NCBI RefSeq assembly: GCF_000631985.1
Contig: NZ_JFYN01000034.1
Location: 310,001-374,000 of the forward strand
Direction of reading: 5' to 3'
Source of the DNA: Pseudomonas sp. RIT288
GTDB lineage: Bacteria; Pseudomonadota; Gammaproteobacteria; Pseudomonadales; Pseudomonadaceae
Length of the DNA stretch: 64,000 bases
Shown: one piece after another, positions 8,545-17,091 of the stretch
How the letters are laid out: every line of letters starts with the position of its first letter
Position numbering within the stretch: position 1 is the stretch's first letter
Translations under genes and position numbers: made by a program
The notes under the pieces: generated by a model
Told to the model about the DNA's origin: nothing
The model's database searches: none
Seen by the model: only the letters and a program-made list of their open reading frames with translations

Positions 8545-9770
8545 TGAAGCGCGTCGTCGTCACCGGCATGGCCGGCATCACTTCGTTGGGCAGCGACTGG
8601 CAGACCATCGCCGGCAACTTCGCGGCCAACCGCAGCGGCATTCGCCGCATGGACGAGTGGGACCGCTTCAGCGAACTCAACACCCGTCTGGCCGGGCCGA
8701 TCGATGATTTTGAAGTTCCCGCGCACTGGACTCGCAAGCAACTGCGCAGCATGGGTCGGGTGTCACGGCTGGCAGTGGGCGCGGCGGAACAGGCACTGGC
8801 CGACGCCGGCCTGCTCGGTGACGAATCGATCAAGGACGGGCGCATGGGTGTGGCGTGTGGCTCATCCACCGGCAGCACCGACGAGATCAAGGCCTTCGGC
8901 AACATGCTGCTCAACTCGGTGGCCGAGGGTCTCAACGCCAACTCCTACGTGCGGATGATGCCGCACACCACCGCGGCCAACATCAGCATTTTCTTCGGCC
9001 TCACCGGGCGCCTGATCCCGACGTCCAGCGCCTGCACCAGTGGCAGTCAGGGCATCGGCTACGCCTACGAGGCGATCAAGTTCGGGCGTCTGCCGCTGAT
9101 GCTCGCCGGCGGTGCCGAAGAGCTGTGCCCGACCGAAGCCATGGTGTTTGACGCGCTGTACGCCACCAGCCTGAAAAACGACGCGCCACAGACCAGCCCA
9201 CGTCCGTACGACAAGGGCCGCGATGGTCTGGTGATCGGCGAAGGCGGCGGCATGCTGGTGCTCGAAGAGCTGGAGCATGCGCTGGCTCGCGGCGCGCGGA
9301 TCCACGCCGAGGTCGTCGGTTTCGGCAGCAACGCCGACGGCCAGCACACCACCCGCCCCGAGCAGGTCACCATGCGCCGTGCCATGGAACTGGCGCTGGA
9401 AGATGCCGGGCTTGCGCCGGATGACATCGGTTACGTCAATGGTCACGGTACCGCTACAGAACAGGGCGACATTGCCGAAACACTGGCAACCAGCAGTCTG
9501 TTCGGCGAACACATGCCGATCAGCTCGCAGAAGAGTTTTCTCGGCCACACACTCGGGGCCTGCGGCGCGCTGGAGTCGTGGTTCAGCATCGAAATGCTCA
9601 ATCGCGACCTGTACGTGCACACGCTCAACCTCGACGAGGTCGATCCGCACTGCGGCAAACTCGATTACCTGCGCGGCGAATTCCGCCAGATGCATCACGA
9701 GCACGTGATGAACAACAATTTCGCTTTTGGTGGCGTCAACACCTCGTTGATTTTCCGCCGCTGGCACTGA
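8544..9770 (+). CDS. apeR: Beta-ketoacyl synthase, ApeR-like
   Basis: A 408-residue ketosynthase with an intact triad: Cys164 in SSACTSGS, His301 in NGHGTATE and His335 in GHTLGACGALE. It is closer to FabF than the first KS of the cluster. By order it corresponds to ApeR of the characterised APE pathway, a homodimeric KS thought to act in early elongation of the aryl starter. ATG 8544 shares its A with the preceding stop and has a GGAGG eight to nine bases upstream, which decides it over the in-frame GTG at 8538. It is the last recognisable APE gene; the next gene is separated by 25 bases and is unrelated to PKS chemistry. Confidence 0.86.
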   Translation: MKRVVVTGMAGITSLGSDWQTIAGNFAANRSGIRRMDEWDRFSELNTRLAGPIDDFEVPAHWTRKQLRSMGRVSRLAVGAAEQALADAGLLGDESIKDGRMGVACGSSTGSTDEIKAFGNMLLNSVAEGLNANSYVRMMPHTTAANISIFFGLTGRLIPTSSACTSGSQGIGYAYEAIKFGRLPLMLAGGAEELCPTEAMVFDALYATSLKNDAPQTSPRPYDKGRDGLVIGEGGGMLVLEELEHALARGARIHAEVVGFGSNADGQHTTRPEQVTMRRAMELALEDAGLAPDDIGYVNGHGTATEQGDIAETLATSSLFGEHMPISSQKSFLGHTLGACGALESWFSIEMLNRDLYVHTLNLDEVDPHCGKLDYLRGEFRQMHHEHVMNNNFAFGGVNTSLIFRRWH

Positions 9771-9795
9771 CCGCAACACGTTTGGAGTGAAGGGA

Positions 9796-10599
9796 ATGAC
9801 TCAGTTTCACCGCATCGCCGCCCTGCTGGCCCTGGCCCTTGTGCTCGGCGGTTGCACCAGCAAACCGGTTTACAACGCCAAGGAAGAGTTCTCGCCCAAC
9901 CTCGGCTTCACCCAGGCGCAGATGAGCCGCGCCATCGTCACCGCACTCAACGACCGCCAGTGGGTCGTGCAGTCGGTGCGCCCGGGCATGATCAAGGCAG
10001 CGATTACCGTACGCGGCCGTCACCACGCCGAAGTCGACATCCCGTTCAGCCCGACCTCGTTTGAAATCGACTACCGCAGCAGCTACGGCCTCGACGCCAA
10101 GGACGGCAAGATCCACGGCAACTACAACCGTTGGGTCAACCGTCTGCGCGACAACGTGCTCAAGGAGTTGTCGATCAACCCGGACATCGAGTTCGTCAAC
10201 GACCTGGGCATCGTCAAGCAAGGCGCCGACGAGCCGACCTACCTGAGCTTTCGCGAAGGCGTCAAACGCGCCACCGACGCCGGCCTGCTGGACGGCAGCG
10301 TGAAGTTCTACCTGGCCGGCGAAACCCTGCCCAAGCAAGTGCGCAAACTCGACACCGTGAGCAGCAGCCGCAAGACCAACGGTTCGAACAAATCCGACAC
10401 CGACGCCTGCTTCTGGGCCCTGCAATCGGCCCTCGCCACCCTGCAGAACGCCGCGAAAAAAGCCGACGCCAACGCCGTGATCAACATCGCCAGCGTCGAC
10501 CAGCGCGACCTGTACAAAGACACCGAGAAATTCCAGTGCCGCGCCGGCTTGGTGGTGTCGAGCGTGGCGTTGCGTGGGGATTTGGCGCACGTGGATTGA
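9796..10599 (+). CDS. Lipoprotein with a duplicated C-terminal exported domain, function unknown
   Basis: A 267-residue lipoprotein; its signal peptide ends in the lipobox LGGC. Residues of about 25-150 form an N-terminal part of unknown fold. The last 105 or so residues (from AGLLDGSVKFYL to VALRGDL) are clearly homologous to nearly the whole of the small exported protein encoded at 11364-11801. Shared landmarks are LDGSVKFYL, KTNG.NKSD...C, VxNI and a final CRAGxxV..VAL.GDL; the two invariant Cys suggest a disulfide. This domain is often named excinuclease ATPase subunit in databases, but no nucleotide-binding motif is present. ATG 9796 is preferred over GTG 9787 because GGAG lies eight bases upstream. 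A strong hairpin terminator follows at 10618-10641. Confidence 0.75.
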   Translation: MTQFHRIAALLALALVLGGCTSKPVYNAKEEFSPNLGFTQAQMSRAIVTALNDRQWVVQSVRPGMIKAAITVRGRHHAEVDIPFSPTSFEIDYRSSYGLDAKDGKIHGNYNRWVNRLRDNVLKELSINPDIEFVNDLGIVKQGADEPTYLSFREGVKRATDAGLLDGSVKFYLAGETLPKQVRKLDTVSSSRKTNGSNKSDTDACFWALQSALATLQNAAKKADANAVINIASVDQRDLYKDTEKFQCRAGLVVSSVALRGDLAHVD

Positions 10600-10617
10600 T
10601 TGAACTGTAGAAACGAC

Positions 10618-10641
10618 AAAGGGCGCCTTGCGGCGCCCTTT
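10618..10641. terminator. Bidirectional hairpin terminator
   Basis: Perfect ten-base arms (AAAGGGCGCC / GGCGCCCTTT) around a TTGC loop. It lies between the lipoprotein gene and the convergent antitoxin gene and can serve both. Confidence 0.8.
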
Positions 10642-10656
10642 GCTATTCAGTTCAGC

Positions 10657-10944
10657 TCAAGTGCTGGCATGTAACTTCAAGCCCAACGCCTTCACCACTT
10701 TCAGAATCGTTCCAAACTCAGGATTTCCTTCACCTGATAGTGCACGGTAGAGACTTTCTCGAGACAGCCCGGCGTCACGTGCGACTTGGGTCATGCCTCG
10801 CGCTCTCGCAATGGTGCCCAGGGCCTTGGCGATAAAGGCAGGATCATCTCCAGCCTCCTCCATACAGGCATCCAGATAATTAGCCATGTCCTCTTCTGTC
10901 TTGAGGTACTCGGCAGAGTCCCAACGAGTGAATTGTTCGGTCAT
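10657..10944 (-). CDS. HigA-type addiction module antidote (antitoxin)
   Basis: A 95-residue protein. The C-terminal half is a Cro/CI-like helix-turn-helix (IARARGMTQVARDAGLSRESLYRALS, in which MTQVARDAGLS is the recognisable HTH core), ending FGTILKVVKALGLKLHA, typical of the putative addiction module antidote family. The N-terminal half (EYLKTEEDMANYLDACME) is the toxin-binding part. The start at 10944 overlaps the toxin stop as ATGA, so toxin is first and antitoxin second, the order usual for HigBA. The pair probably autoregulates through the palindrome at 11256-11273. Confidence 0.88.
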   Translation of the reverse strand: MTEQFTRWDSAEYLKTEEDMANYLDACMEEAGDDPAFIAKALGTIARARGMTQVARDAGLSRESLYRALSGEGNPEFGTILKVVKALGLKLHAST

Positions 10945-11246
10945 GGGTTTTGCTCCTGCCAGGACTCCGCGATGAGCCTGGCTTGCTTGATATCTCGGGG
11001 TTGGCTGCTCTTGTCTCCACCACAAAGGAGGATCACCACTTGCCGACCTTGTTGCATGAAATAGACTCGATATCCGGGGCCATAGTCAATTCTGACTTCG
11101 CTGAGCCCCTCACCGACGGCTTTGACATCACCAAAATTCCCATCGGCCATACGATCAATGCGCACCTGAATACGCATCCTGGCGCGGCTGTCAGCCAGCT
11201 TCAAAAGCCAGCTGGAGAATGTTGAACTTCGAATAATCTCGGGCAT
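10941..11246 (-). CDS. RelE/ParE-superfamily toxin, HigB (Gp49-like) type
   Basis: A 101-residue basic protein with the compact RelE/ParE fold signature: SRARMRIQVRIDRMADGNFGDVKAVGEG, then LSEVRIDYGPGYRVYFMQQG and VVILLCGGDKSSQPRDIKQARLIA. This matches phage-derived Gp49-like/HigB toxins, ribosome-dependent mRNA interferases of type II systems. It is first in the operon and overlaps the antitoxin by four bases. No good Shine-Dalgarno is seen before the ATG. The operon sits between two genes that share a paralogous exported domain and points against both. Confidence 0.88.
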   Translation of the reverse strand: MPEIIRSSTFSSWLLKLADSRARMRIQVRIDRMADGNFGDVKAVGEGLSEVRIDYGPGYRVYFMQQGRQVVILLCGGDKSSQPRDIKQARLIAESWQEQNP

Positions 11247-11255
11247 GCAAGGAAG

Positions 11256-11273
11256 TGTAGCCCTTGAGCTACA
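11256..11273. promoter_or_regulatory. Candidate operator of the toxin-antitoxin operon
   Basis: A perfect inverted repeat TGTAGC-N6-GCTACA centred 18 bases upstream of the toxin start. Its position and size suit binding by the HTH antitoxin dimer. On the - strand a TACACT hexamer (11259-11254) overlaps one arm and could be the -10 element, which would place transcription start at or next to the ATG. Confidence 0.5.
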
Positions 11274-11363
11274 AATGTTCCAGATGGTTTTTTCTGCACC
11301 GACGCACGGTGTCTACACTCGTTAAATCGTTGAATGCTGACTCGCAAAGTCAAGGAGATGACC

Positions 11364-11801
11364 ATGCAAGTGAAAGCCCTGATCACCGCCGCACTCCTCG
11401 GGCTATTGCCCAGCGCCAGCCATGCCACCAACCTGATGTACATGCCGTTCGAAACCGTGCTCTCGGATGCGATTCGCGCCGGGCGGCTGGATGGCAGTGT
11501 GAAGTTCTATCTGATCGGCAATGGGCCGCAGGGCACGCAACGCTTGTTGCGCCGCGATGTGGTCAGTGATCTGAAGACCAACGGCTTCAACAAGAGTGAC
11601 CACGATTCCTGCGAGTGGGTGCTGCAGTCGAACCTGATCAAGTTGCAGGCCGACGCCAAGCGGGTCGGGGCGAATACGGTGGTCAATATCGTCAGTTATT
11701 ACGACCAGCATGTACGCAAGGATTTGAATACTTATGAGTGCCGGGCCGGGATATTTGTGACGCGGGTGGCGTTGAAGGGGGATCTGGTGCGGTTGCCCTG
11801 A
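11364..11801 (+). CDS. Small exported protein, paralogue of the lipoprotein C-terminal domain
   Basis: A 145-residue protein with a cleavable signal peptide (MQVKALITAALLGLLPSASHA). The mature part carries the same domain as the lipoprotein at 9796-10599: LDGSVKFYL, KTNGFNKSD...C, NTVVNIVSYY and YECRAGIFV..VALKGDL. The two conserved Cys again suggest a periplasmic disulfide. ATG 11364 is chosen because AAGGAG ends six bases before it; the in-frame ATG 11358 abuts that site and the frame opens upstream only without a binding site. The family is widespread in Proteobacteria and often misnamed excinuclease ATPase subunit. Function unknown. Confidence 0.75.
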   Translation: MQVKALITAALLGLLPSASHATNLMYMPFETVLSDAIRAGRLDGSVKFYLIGNGPQGTQRLLRRDVVSDLKTNGFNKSDHDSCEWVLQSNLIKLQADAKRVGANTVVNIVSYYDQHVRKDLNTYECRAGIFVTRVALKGDLVRLP

Positions 11802-11826
11802 GGGCGTCGGTGTTTGAGTTGACGCC

Positions 11827-11888
11827 TTCGCGAGCAGGCTCGCTCCCACCTTGGAATGCGTTCCCTGTGGGAGCGAGCCTGTTCGCGA
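11827..11888. repeat. REP dyad, family A, inverted arm order
   Basis: TTCGCGAGCAGGCTCGCTCC on the left and GGAGCGAGCCTGTTCGCGA on the right, only about 17 bases apart. The arm order is reversed compared with the other four family A copies. Confidence 0.85.
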
Positions 11889-11904
11889 TTTGATTGCTCA
11901 GCAA

Positions 11905-12807
11905 TCAGGCTTTTGAAGGTTCGACCTTGCGCGTAAGCAGTTCGACAAACGCCTTGGCCATCGGCGATTTCTGATCCTTGCGCTGCACCAGCCACACCGC
12001 CGACACCGCCTCTGGATCAAGCAGTGGCCGGTAGACCACACCGTCGATGCGCATCCGCTGGTAGGACGCCGGCAACACCGAAACCCCCAGCCCCGCTGCG
12101 ACCAGACCGATGATGGTCATCGCCTCACCGGCCTCCTGGGCGAAGTGCGGACTGAATCCGGCATCGCGAGCCAGACTGAGCAGTTGCGCATACAGCCCGC
12201 TGCCGTAGCTGCGTGGAAAGAACACGAACGGTTCCAGCGCCAGCGCCGAGAGGAACAGCCCTTCTTCGCTACCCTGCGCCAAAGGATGTTTGGAGCCGAG
12301 CACCGCCACCAGCGGCTCACGCATCAGCTCCACCACACTCAGCGAATCCGGCAGGCCCAGCGGGCGCATGATCCCGACTTCGATCGACTGATCCACCAAC
12401 GCATCCGCGACCATGGTGCTGCTCATCTCCCGCAGGTTCAGGTGCACTGCCGGGAAACGCTGGCGAAAAGAAAAAATCGCCTGGGGAATGGTCGAGTTGA
12501 ACGGGGCCGACGAGGTGAAGCCAATTTTCAATTCGCCCAGTTCGCCCAGTTGCGCACGCCGGGCAACGTCTGCCGCTTTGTCGACCTGCGCCAGCACCAG
12601 CCGTGCCTCCTGCAGAAACAATCTGCCGGCCTCACTCAGCTCGACCCGACGATTGGTGCGTTCGAACAACCGCGCGCCGACCTCTTGCTCCAGCGCCTGA
12701 ATCTGCTGACTCAGCGGTGGCTGAGAGATCCCCAGCACCTGTGCGGCGCGGCCGAAATGCAGTTCTTCGGCGACGGCGATGAAGTAGCGCAGATGACGCA
12801 ATTCCAT
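11905..12807 (-). CDS. LysR-family transcriptional regulator
   Basis: A 300-residue LTTR. Residues 1-60 hold the winged HTH (ELRHLRYFIAVAEELHFGRAAQVLGISQPPLSQQIQALE, a typical LTTR start), followed by a linker helix and a periplasmic-binding-protein-like effector domain (GELKIGFTSSAPFNSTIP). The start ELRHLRYF and the effector domain are close to the BenM/CatM group that senses aromatic compounds, but the ligand cannot be deduced. It is divergent from the MFS transporter gene with a 118-base gap, the usual arrangement for an LTTR that controls its neighbour. Confidence 0.88.
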   Translation of the reverse strand: MELRHLRYFIAVAEELHFGRAAQVLGISQPPLSQQIQALEQEVGARLFERTNRRVELSEAGRLFLQEARLVLAQVDKAADVARRAQLGELGELKIGFTSSAPFNSTIPQAIFSFRQRFPAVHLNLREMSSTMVADALVDQSIEVGIMRPLGLPDSLSVVELMREPLVAVLGSKHPLAQGSEEGLFLSALALEPFVFFPRSYGSGLYAQLLSLARDAGFSPHFAQEAGEAMTIIGLVAAGLGVSVLPASYQRMRIDGVVYRPLLDPEAVSAVWLVQRKDQKSPMAKAFVELLTRKVEPSKA

Positions 12808-12925
12808 GGAAACCTCATTAGGTCGTTAAAGCTATCAAACAGGTCGAACAATATATTGGATAGAAACATTAGCCAGCTATATGATTTTTTCATTGCCTGC
12901 CTGGCCGTGTCCTCCGAGGTCTGAT

Positions 12926-14200
12926 GTGAAAACCGCCGCCGCCCCTCTTGCCCATGAAGTTCCGCCTGCCGCGACGGACGATGTCATCGCCGAGTTGCAG
13001 GAGATCTACATCGAAAAAGGCACGCCGATGTTCATGCGCACGGTGCTGGCGCTGTTCAGCGGCGGCTTCGCGACCTTCGCCCTGCTGTATTGCGTGCAAC
13101 CGATGATGCCGCTGCTGTCCCACGAATATTCGATCAACGCGGCGCAAAGCAGCCTGATTCTGTCGGTGGCGACCGGCATGCTGGCCTTCGGACTGTTGAT
13201 CACCGGGCCGATCTCCGACCGCATCGGGCGTAAACCGGTGATGGTCGCGGCGCTGTTCGCCGCCGCGCTGTGCACCATCGCCAGCTCGGTGATGCCGAGC
13301 TGGCACGGCGTGCTGATCATGCGCGCGCTGATCGGGCTGTCGCTGAGCGGCCTGGCGGCCGTGGCGATGACTTACCTGAGCGAGGAAATCCATCCGCAGC
13401 ACATCGGTCTGGCGATGGGCCTGTACATCGGCGGCAACGCAATTGGCGGGATGAGCGGGCGCTTGATCACCGGGGTGCTGATCGACTTTGTCAGCTGGCA
13501 CACGGCGATGCTGGTGATCGGCGGTCTGGCATTGGTTGCGGCGGCAGTGTTCTGGAAAATCCTTCCCGAGTCGCGCAACTTCCGCTCCCGCTCGCTGCAC
13601 CCACGCAGCCTGTTTGATGGCTTCACCATGCACTTTCGCGACGCCGGCCTGCCGCTGCTGTTTCTTGAAGCGTTCGTGCTGATGGGCGCCTTCGTCACCC
13701 TGTTCAACTACATCGGCTATCGCCTGCTGGCCGCGCCGTACAATCTCGATCAGGTGTTCGTCGGCCTGTTGTCGGTGGTGTACCTGTCGGGCATCTACAG
13801 CTCGGCGAAGATCGGTTCGCTGGCGGACAAACTGGGGCGGCGCAAAGTGTTGTGGGCAACCATCGCGCTGATGTTCGCCGGCCTTGCGCTGACTATGTTC
13901 ACGTCGCTGCTGCTGGTGATCGTCGGCATGCTGATCTTCACCTTCGGCTTCTTCGGTGCGCACTCGGTGGCGAGCAGCTGGATCGGCCGGCGCGCGACCA
14001 AGGCCAAGGGCCAGGCGGCGTCGTTGTATCTGTTCAGTTATTACGCAGGCTCCAGCATTGCCGGCACGGCGGGCGGGGTGTTCTGGCATTTGGGCGGCTG
14101 GAACGGGATTGGCCTGTTCATTGGAGCGCTGTTGCTGGTGGCGCTGCTGGTGGCGTTGAAACTGGCGAAATTGCCACCGCTCGGCGGTGTGAAAGCTTAA
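12926..14200 (+). CDS. MFS transporter, YnfM type
   Basis: A 424-residue twelve-helix major facilitator protein. It follows E. coli YnfM almost throughout: FMRTVLALFSGGFATFALLY, ITGPISDRIGRKPVM (MFS motif A), WHGVLIMRALIGLSLSG, MTYLSEEIHPQ, GGMSGRLITG and HSVASSWIGRRA. The N-terminus is a variable cytoplasmic leader of about 35 residues. GTG 12926 has GAGG seven bases upstream; ATG 13030 would be the start of the conserved part. YnfM has been linked to export of small molecules in E. coli, but its substrate here is unknown. It is probably regulated by the divergent LysR protein. Confidence 0.85.
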   Translation: MKTAAAPLAHEVPPAATDDVIAELQEIYIEKGTPMFMRTVLALFSGGFATFALLYCVQPMMPLLSHEYSINAAQSSLILSVATGMLAFGLLITGPISDRIGRKPVMVAALFAAALCTIASSVMPSWHGVLIMRALIGLSLSGLAAVAMTYLSEEIHPQHIGLAMGLYIGGNAIGGMSGRLITGVLIDFVSWHTAMLVIGGLALVAAAVFWKILPESRNFRSRSLHPRSLFDGFTMHFRDAGLPLLFLEAFVLMGAFVTLFNYIGYRLLAAPYNLDQVFVGLLSVVYLSGIYSSAKIGSLADKLGRRKVLWATIALMFAGLALTMFTSLLLVIVGMLIFTFGFFGAHSVASSWIGRRATKAKGQAASLYLFSYYAGSSIAGTAGGVFWHLGGWNGIGLFIGALLLVALLVALKLAKLPPLGGVKA

Positions 14201-14201
14201 A

Positions 14202-14286
14202 AGCAAAAGATCGCAGCCTGCGGCAGCTCCTACAGGGAAACGCGAATCCCAATGCAGGAGCTGCCGCAGGCTGCGATCTTTTGATC
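14202..14286. repeat. REP dyad, family B
   Basis: AAAGATCGCAGCCTGCGGCA ... TGCCGCAGGCTGCGATCTTT, between the MFS gene and the hemE terminator. Confidence 0.85.
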
Positions 14287-14289
14287 TTG

Positions 14290-14319
14290 AAAAACGCCCG
14301 GCACAAGCCGGGCGTTTTT
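14290..14319. terminator. Terminator between the MFS gene and hemE
   Basis: AAAAACGCCCGGC-ACA-GCCGGGCGTTTTT hairpin with T-runs on both sides. It lies 13 bases past the hemE stop and also downstream of the convergent MFS gene. Confidence 0.85.
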
Positions 14320-14331
14320 ATTGTGTGGCGA

Positions 14332-15399
14332 TCACTCGTGATACTGCGCCGACAACTCGTGCACTGCGCGCAGGAACGCGCCGGCATGCTCCGGATCGAC
14401 CTCAGGGGTGATGCCGTGGCCGAGGTTGAACACGTGGCCGCTGCCCTTGCCGTAGCTGGCCAGAATACGCCCGACTTCAGTGCGGATCGCTTCCGGTTTG
14501 GCGTAGAGCACGGTCGGGTCCATGTTGCCTTGCAGCGCGACCTTGTCGCCGACGCGGGCGCGGGCGTTGCCGATGTCGCAGGTCCAGTCCAGGCCCAGTG
14601 CGTCGGCGCCGGCCTCGGCAATGCTTTCCAGCCACAGGCCGCCGTTTTTGGTGAACAGGATCACCGGCACCTTGCGACCGTCATGTTCGCGGATCAGGCC
14701 GCTGACGATTTTCTTCATGTAGGCCAGGGAGAATTCCTGATATGCCGCCGCCGACAGGTTGCCGCCCCAGGTATCGAAGATCTGCACCGCTTGCGCGCCG
14801 GCCTGGATCTGGCCGTTGAGGTACGAGGTCACCGACTGCGCCAGCTTGTCCAGCAGCAGGTGCATGGCTTGCGGGTTGTCGTAGAGCATCGCCTTGGTTT
14901 TGCGGAAGTCTTTCGACGAGCCGCCTTCAACCATGTAAGTGGCAAGGGTCCACGGGCTGCCAGAGAAGCCGATCAGCGGCACACGGCCATTCAGCTCGCG
15001 GCGGATGGTACTGACCGCGTCCATCACGTAGCCGAGATCTTTGTGTGGATCAGGGATCGGCAACGCTTCGATGTCCGCCAGGGTGCTGACGACTTTCTTG
15101 AAGCGCGGACCTTCACCGGTCTCGAAGTACAGGCCCTGGCCCATGGCATCGGGGATGGTGAGGATGTCGGAAAACAGGATCGCCGCGTCCAGTTGCGGGT
15201 AGCGGTCGAGCGGTTGCAGGGTGACTTCGCAGGCGAACTCCGGATTCATGCACAGGCTCATGAAATCACCGGCCTGGGCACGGCTGGCGCGGTATTCCGG
15301 CAGGTAGCGGCCGGCCTGGCGCATCATCCACACCGGGGTGACGTCAACGGGTTGCTTGAGCAGGGCGCGGAGGAAACGGTCGTTCTTCAGGGCAGTCAT
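14332..15399 (-). CDS. hemE: Uroporphyrinogen III decarboxylase
   Basis: A 355-residue cytoplasmic enzyme, the normal length for HemE. It converts uroporphyrinogen III to coproporphyrinogen III in haem synthesis. The N-terminal signature [16 protein letters not shown] carries the substrate-binding arginines, and [15 protein letters not shown] holds the invariant catalytic Asp. Later landmarks are [16 protein letters not shown] and [10 protein letters not shown]. It is the first gene left of gltD in the leftward block but is separated from it by 240 bases containing a REP dyad, so it probably has its own promoter. Confidence 0.97.
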   Translation of the reverse strand: MTALKNDRFLRALLKQPVDVTPVWMMRQAGRYLPEYRASRAQAGDFMSLCMNPEFACEVTLQPLDRYPQLDAAILFSDILTIPDAMGQGLYFETGEGPRFKKVVSTLADIEALPIPDPHKDLGYVMDAVSTIRRELNGRVPLIGFSGSPWTLATYMVEGGSSKDFRKTKAMLYDNPQAMHLLLDKLAQSVTSYLNGQIQAGAQAVQIFDTWGGNLSAAAYQEFSLAYMKKIVSGLIREHDGRKVPVILFTKNGGLWLESIAEAGADALGLDWTCDIGNARARVGDKVALQGNMDPTVLYAKPEAIRTEVGRILASYGKGSGHVFNLGHGITPEVDPEHAGAFLRAVHELSAQYHE

Positions 15400-15531
15400 G
15401 TCGGCATCCGGAAAAAAAGTGCGGGCATTTTCTCAGAGCGCGACGCAAAAGGCACGGATGCAGGTCAGCCTTTTGTCTATCGGGTCAATTTACTGCGCTG
15501 GAATACTGATTTTGCAACACCTCAAAACAAC

Positions 15532-15621
15532 TGTAGGAGTGAGTCTGCTCGCGATAGCGGTGTTTCAGTCAATGCATCAGGTGACCGATCTACCGTCATC
15601 GCGAGCAGGCTCACTCCTACA
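15532..15621. repeat. REP dyad, family A
   Basis: TGTAGGAGTGAGTCTGCTCG ... CGAGCAGGCTCACTCCTACA between gltD and hemE. Confidence 0.85.
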
Positions 15622-15639
15622 AGGTATTGCGTTGTTAGG

Positions 15640-17091
<1,452 letters not shown>

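Noticed and set aside
9796-11801. The name excinuclease ATPase subunit for the shared domain
   Set aside because: No Walker A, Walker B or ABC signature is present and both proteins are exported; the name is a known propagated misannotation.
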